This document shows positions 37,826 to 45,521 of a stretch of 64,000 bases of DNA, piece after piece (position 1 is the first letter of the stretch; each line of letters begins with the position of its first letter). The notes under the pieces were generated by a model. The model made no database searches. It worked only from the letters and a program-made list of their open reading frames with translations, and had not been told where the DNA came from. Both the position numbers and the translations under genes were made by a program. This DNA comes from Rhizobiales bacterium 63-22 (GTDB taxonomy: Bacteria > Pseudomonadota > Alphaproteobacteria > Rhizobiales > Rhizobiaceae): contig MKVZ01000004.1 in NCBI GenBank assembly GCA_001898995.1, positions 370,612 through 434,611 of the forward strand, written 5' to 3'.

Positions 37826-38848
37826 TCAGGCAGGCGCTCTCGCGGACGACCGGCGGACGATGAGTTGGTAGTCGATCTTGCGCGGCGGCGCGGCCCTGCC
37901 CGTCTCGATCTGGTTGAGCAGCATGTCCACCGCCGCGCGCGTCATCTCGAAGATCGGCTGGCGGATGGTGGTGATCTGCGGTGACACCATGCTGGCGATG
38001 GCGCTGTCGTCGAACCCGACCACGGTCAGGTCGTCCGGCACGGCGAGGCCGAGATCGTAGGCGATCTGCATGACGGCGACCGCCATATCGTCGTTGGAGG
38101 CGAAGATCGCCGTCGGGCGCTCCTTCAGCGAGAGCAGCCGACGGCCTGCGGCAAGGCCGCTGGCGAAGCTGAAGCCGCCCTGCGCCTCATAGTCGGGCCT
38201 TGGCTCAATGCCCGCCTCGACGAGCGCGCGGCGATAGCCGGCAAGGCGCAGTTCGGCGGAGCGGTGCGTCGGCTCGCCGACGATGATGGCGATCCTGCGG
38301 TGGCCGAGGCCGAGCAGATAGCGCATGAGGTCTGCGGCGGCGGCCTCGTCGTCTATGGTGACGCTGGCGGCCGGATGCACGTTGACGTCGCCGGCCACGC
38401 GGGCGAAGGGCATGGCGGAAGCGATGAGTTCCCGCAGGATTTCGGGATCGTCCGACATGGGCGGCGTGACGACGATGCCGTCGAGGCCGGAAGCGTGCGC
38501 CGTCTCGATCAGCGCACCGCGAATATCGTTGCGGTTTTCGACCGGAAAGATCAGCAGGCGGTAGCGTGTGCCGCGGAGCCGCTCCAGCGCACCCATCTGC
38601 AACTCGGTGACATAGTGCGCGCTCGGATTTTCAAAAAAAAGGCCGATGAGATGCGAACGTCGCTCCACCAGATTGCGTGCCGCCGCATTGGGCCGATAGC
38701 GCAATTGCTGCCCCGCCTGCCGCACCTTCTCGCGGATCGCCTCGCGCACATTCGGCTCGTCGTTATAGACACGAGAAACGGTCTTGATCGACACGCCCGC
38801 AAGGCGCGCCACATCGTGAATGGTCGCTCTCTTACCCGTTCCGGCCAT
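37826..38848 (-). CDS. LacI-family transcriptional regulator
   Basis: Repressor of 340 residues. N-terminal helix-turn-helix ATIHDVARLAGVSIKTVSRVYN, hinge near 50-60 and a periplasmic-binding-protein-like core with GLGHRRIAIIVGEP and IFASNDDMAVAVM. ATG 38848 with GGAG upstream. Ligand and regulon are unknown; it faces an AT-rich stretch rather than a target operon and is convergent with the LTA-synthase-like gene. Confidence 0.92.
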   Translation of the reverse strand: MAGTGKRATIHDVARLAGVSIKTVSRVYNDEPNVREAIREKVRQAGQQLRYRPNAAARNLVERRSHLIGLFFENPSAHYVTELQMGALERLRGTRYRLLIFPVENRNDIRGALIETAHASGLDGIVVTPPMSDDPEILRELIASAMPFARVAGDVNVHPAASVTIDDEAAAADLMRYLLGLGHRRIAIIVGEPTHRSAELRLAGYRRALVEAGIEPRPDYEAQGGFSFASGLAAGRRLLSLKERPTAIFASNDDMAVAVMQIAYDLGLAVPDDLTVVGFDDSAIASMVSPQITTIRQPIFEMTRAAVDMLLNQIETGRAAPPRKIDYQLIVRRSSARAPA

Positions 38849-39232
38849 GTCTCCTCCCGGCATGCCTCCTTCCTATTACGCATTTTACCGAAAGTGGAAA
38901 GAAAAAACCCATCCGGAGCATCTTGCAGTCATATGCGCGAGGGCAACTGCCGCGCCTATATGGCCAGCCAGGGCGCGCTTCCAGCTTCAAATATGAGTAC
39001 TTCTCTATACATTCCCTATTTTTCCACGAAAGACCAACATCGAAATTCATGAACTGTCGATACTTCAGGCGCGACAAGATACCGGAAAAATTACATGAAA
39101 TATTGCCAATATCGACCGAACATGTCATTAATCTAATTTAAAAAATCCAGGAATTTTTACACGGGCTCAAAAATCGAATTGGATAGTAAAAAGATATAGA
39201 ACCATAATCTTTCATTAGGTGCGGGGGCTATC
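38849..39232. other. AT-rich intergenic stretch
   Basis: About 380 bases, clearly richer in A and T than the rest of the chromosomal part, especially 39090-39230. It contains promoters for the divergent LacI and Crp/Fnr genes presumably. I see no gene, repeat or hairpin that I can support. Confidence 0.5.
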
Positions 39233-39985
39233 ATGCATAATGATAAAAAAGCCGCGACGGATGCGCTGATCGACCTGTTGAGGGCGGCCCCGATCCTTGC
39301 CATCCTGGACAGGCCGGAGATCGACGCCCTCACCTCCCTGACCGTCATCAACAATCTGTTCTCCGCCGACAAGACAATCATCGAACAGGGCGCGCGCGTC
39401 CAGAGCATGCATCTGGTGTATTCGGGCTGGGGCTGCGTCTATCGTGACCTGTCGAAAGGCGAGCGCCAGATCATCGACTTTCCGATGCGCTCCGATTTCG
39501 TAGGCCTGAGGACGGCGGACGGCTACAACTTTAATACGATCGCTTCCATAACGCCGATGAGGATTCTCGAGATTCCGCTGGATTCGCTCGAGGAAGCCAT
39601 TCTGAAGGCACCGCGGCTCGGCATCATGGTGATCGAGCTTCTGGCGCGGCATCGCGCCGTGCTGACCGAGCATCTGACCAATGTCAGTTGCCGGAGCGCC
39701 TCCGTGCGAACGGCGCATTTTCTCCTCGAACTGTCGGACCGCGTCAAATGGTGCGGCTCCGGTGATCCGGATTCCTTCTATTGCCCGCTGACGCAGTATC
39801 AACTGGCATTCGCGCTGGGGCTGACGCCCATTCATCTCAACCGGATGCTGCGTGAATTGCGCGAAGACAATCTCGTCGTCTTCCGCTCCAGCCGGGTCGA
39901 TATTCTCGATCGCAAACGGCTGACGTCCCTCGCCGAATATAATGGAGACTTCATGCGGATGTCGGTGTTCGGCAAGCGGCACTGA
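39233..39985 (+). CDS. Crp/Fnr-family transcriptional regulator
   Basis: Regulator of 250 residues with an N-terminal cyclic-nucleotide-binding-type barrel (about 25-140) and a C-terminal winged helix (LTQYQLAFALGLTPIHLNRMLRELRED near 190). The Fnr Fe-S cysteine cluster is absent: no N-terminal Cys group. The effector is unknown. It sits at the chromosome/prophage boundary, 60 bp from the attachment site, after AT-rich DNA. Confidence 0.9.
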   Translation: MHNDKKAATDALIDLLRAAPILAILDRPEIDALTSLTVINNLFSADKTIIEQGARVQSMHLVYSGWGCVYRDLSKGERQIIDFPMRSDFVGLRTADGYNFNTIASITPMRILEIPLDSLEEAILKAPRLGIMVIELLARHRAVLTEHLTNVSCRSASVRTAHFLLELSDRVKWCGSGDPDSFYCPLTQYQLAFALGLTPIHLNRMLRELREDNLVVFRSSRVDILDRKRLTSLAEYNGDFMRMSVFGKRH

Positions 39986-40045
39986 GCGACATGGTTCTGC
40001 CGATGCCGCTGCGGGCGACATTGCTGTTCGGATGTGCCGTTGAAA

Positions 40046-40092
40046 TGGTCGGAGTGAGAGGATTCGAACCTCCGACCCCCTCGTCCCGAACG
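40046..40092 (-). other. attL: 3' half of tRNA-Pro (CGG)
   Basis: On the minus strand this reads from the anticodon loop TTCGGGA through the T-arm (GGTTCGAATCC) to CTCCGACCA, i.e. the 3' half of tRNA-Pro(CGG) including CCA. The sequence upstream of the loop on that strand does not fold into D-arm or acceptor, so the gene is split. This is the usual mark of integration into a tRNA. Confidence 0.9.
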
Positions 40093-40140
40093 CGGGGGAT
40101 TTCTTGGAGATGCCCGGATTTCTGGGCTTTCTTATCACCC

Positions 40141-41424
40141 TTAAACGCTCTTGTTCACCTTCAATTCCGTTTTATCTGTGGGGAATCTGTGGGGCGAGTT
40201 CGGCTTGTTCTCGGTCTGTGCATCATTGATGCTGACGACGTTCTTTGGCCGGCGTGAAGCGGCGTGTTTCGCGGTGATCCGCTCGGCGGCCTCTACCTGA
40301 AAGTCCGGATGATGGTGACCATAGGTCTGGACGAGAGTTTCAACGGTCATCCCCAAGAAGCCAGCCGCCTGCCAGACGTCAGTTCCGGCCAGCATAAGCC
40401 ATGTCGCCGCGGTATGTCGAAAGATATGCGGCGTCACGTCCGTGTCGAGGCCGGCAAGTTTGCGAGCGCTGCGGAAGCCCTTCTTGATCGAGTTCACGGG
40501 TTTGCCGTTCCACTCGACGACATAATCCTGCGAAATTTTCCTGCCGATGTTCTTGCTCTTCGCCCGTCCCTTGGTGTGGATTTCCAGTTCGGTTGAGGCC
40601 CATCGTCTAAGATGGGCGAGAAGCCTGTCGGGCAGGCGTACCGGTGGCTGGCGCTTGTTCGTCTGTCTTGCGCCTTCGGCTCGTCGATAAAACACACCGC
40701 GCTCAAGATCGACATATCCATGGCCTTCCGTGGGGCGAATCGCGGCTCCGCAAATGGCGGATGACCGCGTGCCAGTATAAAGTGCCACGAGCATGAAGCG
40801 GGCAAGATGCCTGCCTGTGCGCCGAAGACTGCCATCCCCGCTGGGCGCGCGCTGCGACATGCGCCATGCCGCCCAGATGAGGCGCGCCGCTTCAGAGCGG
40901 GTCAGCCACCGTTCACGGCGATGGGGCTTTTCCGGGAGAGTGATTTTCGGCGCGGAGGTCGAGTATCCCTCCTTATGATAATAGTTGATGGCCGACCGCA
41001 GGTCTTCAAGCTGGCGGCGAGCGGCCGCCTCGGTCGACGACTGCGCGATGAAATCCCGGCAGATTTTCCCGTTTATTTCACCGAGCACCCTCTCCCCGAA
41101 GAAATCGAGGATGCTCTCGATCCGGGCCGCTGTTTCGGCAGGCCGGGCATGTTTGGTCGCGACATCCGTCAGATAGACATTCAGTACGTCCGCGATCAGG
41201 ATATGATCGGGGTCACGGCCCCGCTCGCGCGCGGGCTGGTATTTTTCGTTGATGTAGGCTGCGAGCGCGATTTCAGCGCGTTCACGGCTTGCCTCGCCGC
41301 CGCCAACGCTGATGAATTTTTGCCCGTCGCGGATGAACCACCCTGCTCTGTTTCGGAGCGAACCATCGCTCTTCCGGCTTTCGTCACGCCAGACGAGGCG
41401 CGCTCCTTTCGACGTCCGCGACAT
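40141..41424 (-). CDS. int: Tyrosine recombinase (phage integrase)
   Basis: Integrase of 427 residues. The N-terminal SAM-like DNA-binding region spans about 75-170, the catalytic domain 180-380. Catalytic residues: Arg in LYTGTRSSAI, His-X-X-Arg in HIFRHTAATW and the tyrosine region near VQTYGHHHPDFQ. ATG 41424 gives the usual start of this rhizobial integrase type; the open frame continues upstream but that part is not integrase-like. It lies 49 bp from attL, as expected. The gene begins inside the preceding excisionase-like gene (229-bp overlap in another frame). Confidence 0.95.
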   Translation of the reverse strand: MSRTSKGARLVWRDESRKSDGSLRNRAGWFIRDGQKFISVGGGEASRERAEIALAAYINEKYQPARERGRDPDHILIADVLNVYLTDVATKHARPAETAARIESILDFFGERVLGEINGKICRDFIAQSSTEAAARRQLEDLRSAINYYHKEGYSTSAPKITLPEKPHRRERWLTRSEAARLIWAAWRMSQRAPSGDGSLRRTGRHLARFMLVALYTGTRSSAICGAAIRPTEGHGYVDLERGVFYRRAEGARQTNKRQPPVRLPDRLLAHLRRWASTELEIHTKGRAKSKNIGRKISQDYVVEWNGKPVNSIKKGFRSARKLAGLDTDVTPHIFRHTAATWLMLAGTDVWQAAGFLGMTVETLVQTYGHHHPDFQVEAAERITAKHAASRRPKNVVSINDAQTENKPNSPHRFPTDKTELKVNKSV

Positions 41425-41636
41425 AGTTCCCGCATCTCCCTGATAGCAGCCAAGGTCACATATTCTTTGCCTGCTATAAGCTCGGTTTGCAATCGGCCGG
41501 CGTCGCGTTCCTTGCGCAACCCGGCAACTTTCATGCTCCCATCGGGGAATGCAAGGCGAACAGCATGCTCCAGCCGCAGGGGCGTGTCTTCGGAGATTGT
41601 CTCCCTGCTGATGACAGCTTCGGTCGGGGAGGTCAT
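41196..41636 (-). CDS. xis: Excisionase-like DNA-binding protein
   Basis: Protein of 146 residues. The first 75 resemble small winged-helix directionality factors (PLRLEHAVRLAFPDGSMKV ... EYVTLAAIREMRELC). The C-terminal half is Ser/Ala-rich and polar. It is directly upstream of and overlapping int, the expected place for xis. Its ATG overlaps the preceding stop by 4 bp. The exact role is inferred from position and helix-turn-helix pattern. Confidence 0.72.
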   Translation of the reverse strand: MTSPTEAVISRETISEDTPLRLEHAVRLAFPDGSMKVAGLRKERDAGRLQTELIAGKEYVTLAAIREMRELCRGRRKERASSGVTKAGRAMVRSETEQGGSSATGKNSSALAAARQAVNALKSRSQPTSTKNTSPRASGAVTPIIS

Positions 41637-42520
41637 GACACCATCCTACCGAGCACGGCGCGGGCATCCCGCATGATTTCGTCAAGTTCGTATATCTCGC
41701 CGCAACTGGTTTCGATGCGAACACCAAGTCCATCTGGATGCCTGCCGTAACGCTGATCTTCCGGCTTGTCCTCGCCGTTCCAGCCTGCAACGAGTGCGCG
41801 AATTCCCGACAGGGCCTTTGCCGTTACCAGCTTTTCCAGAGCATCCCTATACCGCTTCGCCTCGGCCTCGGCGCGCATTTTGTCCATTTTTGAACCTATA
41901 CGCTCACGGATGCGCTCGATACAAAACGGCAGGTCAGCGGTAAACATCTCACCAATGCGCTTGCCGAAATATTCTGATCCGCCGATGGTGAGGCTGGTTA
42001 TCGCTTTCGTCGCCTCGCGAGCGTATTTCTCCAATTCAGCCGCCCGCTGGTTCGCCGCCACAAGTTTGACTTCGAGGGATTCTGTCGCGCGGGCAATTTC
42101 TTGTTTGACGCGCTTGGTCGTATAACGGGGCTTGTCCTCGTCATCGCCCATCAGTGCGGCGTTGACCTTTTTGAGGCGTTCGATCTCGCGCTCTCGCCCT
42201 GCTATCACCTGCTCGGCGTTCTCGCGGGTGACCAATTCGTGTTTCATCTTATATGATTGCGGCTCAAACTCGTATGCACTCATCATGCCTTCCGGCCAAA
42301 GATCATGACGGCCGAGCCAAGCGACTGTTATCAGTCCGTCCCCCACGGCTGGCGAATTGTCTCTGTCAACAGGGGCTGTGTTGCATGGTGTCGGGTCTAG
42401 AGCGGCCTCGCCACGCGCCCAAGACTGGCGCTGTGCTTCGAGCATCTCGCGCTGCTTATCTGCCGGAATGGCGTTGAATGCTTCGACGGCCTTTTTCAGG
42501 AGTTCCTTGAGGTCAGCCAT
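41633..42520 (-). CDS. Phage protein with coiled coil, function unknown
   Basis: Protein of 295 residues beginning MADLKELLKKAVEAFNAIP, with a long heptad-like charged stretch from about 95 to 160 (AEQVIAGREREIERLKKV...) and a C-terminal mixed domain. No catalytic motif is visible. ATG 42520 has GGAGG at a good distance; the frame upstream lies in the DUF4031 gene. It overlaps that gene's end by 8 bp and the xis start by 4 bp, so it belongs to the leftward operon. I do not recognise the family. Confidence 0.75.
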   Translation of the reverse strand: MADLKELLKKAVEAFNAIPADKQREMLEAQRQSWARGEAALDPTPCNTAPVDRDNSPAVGDGLITVAWLGRHDLWPEGMMSAYEFEPQSYKMKHELVTRENAEQVIAGREREIERLKKVNAALMGDDEDKPRYTTKRVKQEIARATESLEVKLVAANQRAAELEKYAREATKAITSLTIGGSEYFGKRIGEMFTADLPFCIERIRERIGSKMDKMRAEAEAKRYRDALEKLVTAKALSGIRALVAGWNGEDKPEDQRYGRHPDGLGVRIETSCGEIYELDEIMRDARAVLGRMVS

Positions 42521-42902
42521 TCTGGCCTCCATCTTTCGGGCGGGCGATGCGCATCGCCCGGCATTCTCGAACGGCGTCAAGGCGCTTTTCCCCGATTGCG
42601 ACCAGCTTAGGGTCGCGGGATGCGATGAAGAGTTTCGCTGTATGCTCCAACGGTCCGTACCGGTCGGTCTCAATCGCACCAAATTTGATGGCGAGTGCGC
42701 GTTTCGATCTAGCGATGTCGAAATGCACCCACGATGCGTTCCGATGCTTGCCGAATGACAGGACAGGATGGCCCTGAATCCATTTGCGCTGCACACCGAT
42801 CCTGTCGGCCATGGCGAACAGTTCGTCGTCGCTGTCGGCCCACATGTGGCACATGACCATGTTTCCGAAGGGCGCGGCCATATCGTCAACGTAAACGCTC
42901 AT
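42513..42902 (-). CDS. DUF4031 family protein
   Basis: Protein of 129 residues starting MSVYVDDMAAPFGNMVMCHMWAD, the characteristic start of DUF4031, followed by ADRIGVQRKWIQ and ARSKRALAIKFGAIET. DUF4031 genes are frequent in phages; function unknown. The start ATG overlaps the stop of the reverse transcriptase by 4 bp (ATGA), so translation is coupled to the DGR. Confidence 0.9.
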   Translation of the reverse strand: MSVYVDDMAAPFGNMVMCHMWADSDDELFAMADRIGVQRKWIQGHPVLSFGKHRNASWVHFDIARSKRALAIKFGAIETDRYGPLEHTAKLFIASRDPKLVAIGEKRLDAVRECRAMRIARPKDGGQNG

Positions 42903-43903
42903 CGCTGCACCTGCTCCTGCTGCGCGTTGATCTTAAGGGAATTCAGAAGGTTGCGGCTGTCGGCCCACTGTGCATGGCCGGTCCACGCGGCAAGGAAACG
43001 CTCCAGCCGATCATGCTCGCCGGCGGCGCGGTAGGCGTCGATTTTGCGCTTGGCTCGTATAACGCTGTCGCGGCGCAAAAGCTTGTGCGTCGGCCAGATG
43101 CGGTAGCCGACGAAGTTGACGCCGCGGTTGACAGGCTGGATGCTCCACTTGGAAAAGCGAAGCCCCAGCCGTTTGCGCGAAAGCTCCTCGATCGACGCCC
43201 GGACCTTGCGCAGATGCTCGGAAGACTGGCCGAGGATGACGATATCGTCCATGTAGCGGTACCAATACCGCTCGCCCAAGTCCTGTTGCAGATGCCTGTC
43301 CACCACGCCGCCGTAGATATTCGCCCATATCTGCGACAGCAGGCTGCCGATCGGCAGGCCAATGCCGGCGCGCGGCGTCATCGTCTCGATCAGGCGAAGG
43401 GTGGCGCGGCAGGATATCTTCGCCTCGATCAGGTGCCATAGCGCGGTATGCTCGATGCTCGCGAAGTAGCGGGAAAAATCGGTTTTCAGGACATAGAGCG
43501 GCTCGCCGTGCCGGACCAGCTTCCGCATGTCGGCCTGCGCTGCAATGGCTGCGGCGTGCGTCCCCTTGCCGGGGCGGCATGCGAAGCTGCGGGGCAAGAG
43601 CGTCGCCTCGAAGATCGGCCCGATGACGGCATAAAGCGCGTGCTGGGCGACGCGATCCTCAAAAGGCAGCGCCGATATCGTGCGCTCCTTCGGGTCGAAA
43701 ATCCTGAATTCGTGCGGCTCGCCGGGCCGATATGACCCGTCGCGCATGGCGCTCGCCAGATCCTCAAGGTTGAGGATGGAAAACTCGTTGAATTCCAGAT
43801 AGCCCGTTGTCAGGCGTTTCGCCTGCGCGGTGCGACGGAAGGCCTGACGCATATTGGCGTCCGCCGTGATTTGGTCGATAAGATTCCTGCATTTCTTTCC
43901 CAT
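42899..43903 (-). CDS. DGR reverse transcriptase
   Basis: Reverse transcriptase of 334 residues that makes mutagenised cDNA from the TR-containing RNA. Fingers and palm motifs: motif A LKTDFSRYFASI (Asp142), motif with LPIGSLLSQIWANIYG (183-198) which has the SQ form typical of DGR enzymes, catalytic YMDD at 217-220, and thumb-adjacent GVNFVGYRIW near 262. No extra domain such as maturase X or endonuclease, so not a group II intron. ATG 43903 is preferred: the frame continues upstream but through the TR. It works with Avd at 44224-44601. The stop overlaps the DUF4031 start. Confidence 0.96.
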   Translation of the reverse strand: MGKKCRNLIDQITADANMRQAFRRTAQAKRLTTGYLEFNEFSILNLEDLASAMRDGSYRPGEPHEFRIFDPKERTISALPFEDRVAQHALYAVIGPIFEATLLPRSFACRPGKGTHAAAIAAQADMRKLVRHGEPLYVLKTDFSRYFASIEHTALWHLIEAKISCRATLRLIETMTPRAGIGLPIGSLLSQIWANIYGGVVDRHLQQDLGERYWYRYMDDIVILGQSSEHLRKVRASIEELSRKRLGLRFSKWSIQPVNRGVNFVGYRIWPTHKLLRRDSVIRAKRKIDAYRAAGEHDRLERFLAAWTGHAQWADSRNLLNSLKINAQQEQVQR

Positions 43904-44216
43904 TTGCCCCGCCCCGGATTGCCGGTCGCGGGTTTCGACGGCGCTGCCGCTACTCCCCGCTTTACCGGACCTTGCAATGTATTCGCCGAAGCCGGACGGT
44001 CGGGCCGACCACCTGACCGGCGCTGCGTAAACCGTTGCGCCGTCCGCGGAAGATGACCGGCGAGGCCGTGACCGTCGCCGAGTCGTGAACAGGTTGTCGC
44101 TCGCGCCGCGCGCGCCGATGTTCTCGTCAGAGTTCTCCGGCCAGTAGTCCAGATTCGCGTACCGGGACCCGGCATTCGAACTGTTGATCCACGAGCCGCC
44201 GAAGATGGACGGGCGC
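43904..44216 (-). ncRNA. DGR template RNA region (TR plus 186-nt spacer)
   Basis: Contains the TR (44216-44090) followed by 186 nt before the RT start. In the studied BPP-1 DGR the RNA 3' of TR is needed for priming and Avd-RT binding. The spacer here has no gene I can support. It is probably cut or used from the operon transcript; the exact ends are unknown. Confidence 0.75.
44090..44216 (-). repeat. DGR template repeat (TR)
   Basis: 127-bp repeat, ungapped match to the VR at 44658-44784. On the minus (coding-equivalent) strand it has 24 adenines, several in AAC or AAT codons, the usual hypermutable codons. Fourteen of the 24 are changed in VR; no other base is. It begins 7 nt after the Avd stop. 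The G/C tract is at 44102-44117. Confidence 0.97.
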
Positions 44217-44223
44217 AACAGCA

Positions 44224-44601
44224 TCATAACCCCGACCGCCCGTTGCTCTTCGCAGACTTGATCCATTGGCCGAGCATCGATCCCGTTTCCGCGACGTGGC
44301 GCAGCGCCACGGCATGCTGACGGTGGGAGACGATTTTCAGCTTGGGATTGGCCGCAAAGCGCAACCAGAATCGCAGCGTTGCCAGATTGGCGTCGGCTGC
44401 ATAAAGCCTTGAAGCCTGTTTCGACTTCGCGGCCTGATATAAAAGGCCAACCTGATCGAAAAGGAGTCCGATCAGCCTGTCGCGCAGCACGCCGTGCCGA
44501 CGCGGGCAAGCCTGAATAATCGGATACAGATAGGTCACGGCGGCCTCGAATTTCTCGACGATCGCCAGATCCTGCGGATTTACGAATTCATCTCTTGTCA
44601 T
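44224..44601 (-). CDS. avd: DGR accessory variability determinant (Avd)
   Basis: Protein of 125 residues, predicted all-helical bundle: LAIVEKFEAAVTYLYPII, RHGVLRDRLIGLLFDQVGLLYQAAKSKQ, ANLATLRFWLRFAANPKL and RHVAETGSMLGQWIKS. Matches Avd/S23-type four-helix bundle proteins, which form a basic pentamer binding the RT and template RNA. The many Lys and Arg residues fit. Located between target and TR as in BPP-1. Confidence 0.93.
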   Translation of the reverse strand: MTRDEFVNPQDLAIVEKFEAAVTYLYPIIQACPRRHGVLRDRLIGLLFDQVGLLYQAAKSKQASRLYAADANLATLRFWLRFAANPKLKIVSHRQHAVALRHVAETGSMLGQWIKSAKSNGRSGL

Positions 44602-44626
44602 GGCTGGCGATCGTCCGTTTCAGGGG

Positions 44627-44646
44627 ACACGCGCTTCCGCGCGTGT
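44627..44646 (-). promoter_or_regulatory. DGR target-recognition hairpin
   Basis: Perfect 8-bp stem with 4-nt loop on the minus strand: ACACGCGC-GGAA-GCGCGTGT. It starts 11 nt after the VR end and spans the target stop codon end. Such hairpins or cruciforms with a GNRA-like loop are known to direct VR recognition in BPP-1-type DGRs. No equivalent follows the TR. Confidence 0.88.
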
Positions 44647-45515
44647 CAGACAGGATTCAGGTGGTCGCTCGCGCCGCGCGCGCCGATGAACACGCCAGAG
44701 TTCCCCGGCCAGTAGACCAGAGACGCGTACCGGGACCCGGCACTCGAACCGTGGAGCCACGAGCCGCCGAAGAGGGACGGGCGCGGATCGTCCGGATCAC
44801 CATCCGTCCCCCAAATCCACAGATTGCCGGTCGCCTGCATCATGCCGAAGCGGCTGGTACGGGCGGCATCGAGGCCTGTTTTCTTGGGGTTGCGGTCAGC
44901 GCTGGAGCGCTCGGTCACGCCATAAGCGGCGGCGCGGAATTCGTCATAGGTCAGCAGGCGCTTGCCGTGGCCTTCGATGATCTTGACGGTAGTCTGGTAA
45001 TCGAGCAGGCCCATCGTATCGCCATTGGCGATTGTCTCACCAAAGCGGCTCGTGTCGTGCTCGGCGTGGTTGACGCCGAGGAAATAGATATCAACCCAGA
45101 TGGATTTACCATCGGTGCATTGGACGCGCGTCATGCCGCGCGGATCGGGGCAAGATGGGCGGAAACCGATATCCCATATGGAGTAGGGATTGATCGCCGG
45201 TTCGCTGTCGCCACCGTCGCGCCCCACAGCATTGCCACCCGGCGCGAAATGGAAGCCCGCGAAGAATTTGCCGCTCAACGGGTTTTGGTCAACGATTTCT
45301 GCGCAAAGGTTCCCGTCCGAATCGAAGCCGATACCGTAATCGCGGCCGACCGTGGGATTGCTGAAGGGAATATGGGTGTCCGTTTCAAAGGTCCGGCTGA
45401 TGCCTTCGATCGTGATGACCGTACCGGCCCGGATTCCGATCGCTGCCGCGTCGGTTGCCAGCAGGATCGGCGCGTCCGGGGTCGGGCGTTGTATATGGGT
45501 CGCAGGAGTTTTCAT
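44646..45515 (-). CDS. DGR variable (target) protein, C-type-lectin/FGE-like fold
   Basis: Protein of 289 residues whose last part (245-286) is the variable repeat. Core motifs: KRLLTYDEFRAAAYGVTE near 187, GLDAARTSRFGMMQATGNLWIWGTDGD near 215 and GGSWLHGS with SRYASL in the VR, which is the formylglycine-generating-enzyme/C-lectin pattern of DGR targets. It ends RGASDHLNPV. No signal peptide. In phages these proteins are receptor-binding tail tips; here it is encoded among early genes, so its place in the virion or cell is unknown. SD AGGA upstream. Confidence 0.95.
   Translation of the reverse strand: MKTPATHIQRPTPDAPILLATDAAAIGIRAGTVITIEGISRTFETDTHIPFSNPTVGRDYGIGFDSDGNLCAEIVDQNPLSGKFFAGFHFAPGGNAVGRDGGDSEPAINPYSIWDIGFRPSCPDPRGMTRVQCTDGKSIWVDIYFLGVNHAEHDTSRFGETIANGDTMGLLDYQTTVKIIEGHGKRLLTYDEFRAAAYGVTERSSADRNPKKTGLDAARTSRFGMMQATGNLWIWGTDGDPDDPRPSLFGGSWLHGSSAGSRYASLVYWPGNSGVFIGARGASDHLNPV
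44658..44784 (-). repeat. DGR variable repeat (VR)
   Basis: Codes for residues 245-286 of the target. Differs from TR at 14 positions, all adenines in TR; 13 lie before the all-G/C tract (44670-44685) and one after it. Changed codons include ATC to CTC (twice), AAC to CAC, AGT to GGT, AAT to AGT, AAT to TCT, GAC to GTC, GAG to GGG, GAC to GGC, GAG to GTG and AAC to TTC. All but conserved structural residues. Confidence 0.97.
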
Positions 45516-45521
45516 GATGAT

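Noticed and set aside
40046..40140. Complete tRNA-Pro
   Set aside because: The 5' half (acceptor, D-arm) is not present upstream of the anticodon loop; only the 3' half is there.
41425..41790. N-terminal extension of the integrase frame
   Set aside because: The extra 122 residues are composition noise in the frame opposite xis; the integrase domain begins at ATG 41424.
42899..44216. Group II intron or retron
   Set aside because: The RT lacks maturase and endonuclease parts and retron msr/msd features; the TR/VR pair and Avd point to a DGR.
43904..44509. N-terminal extension of the RT frame up to 44509
   Set aside because: It would run through the TR, the Avd gene and the 186-nt spacer; the conserved RT region begins at MGKKCRNLIDQI (ATG 43903).
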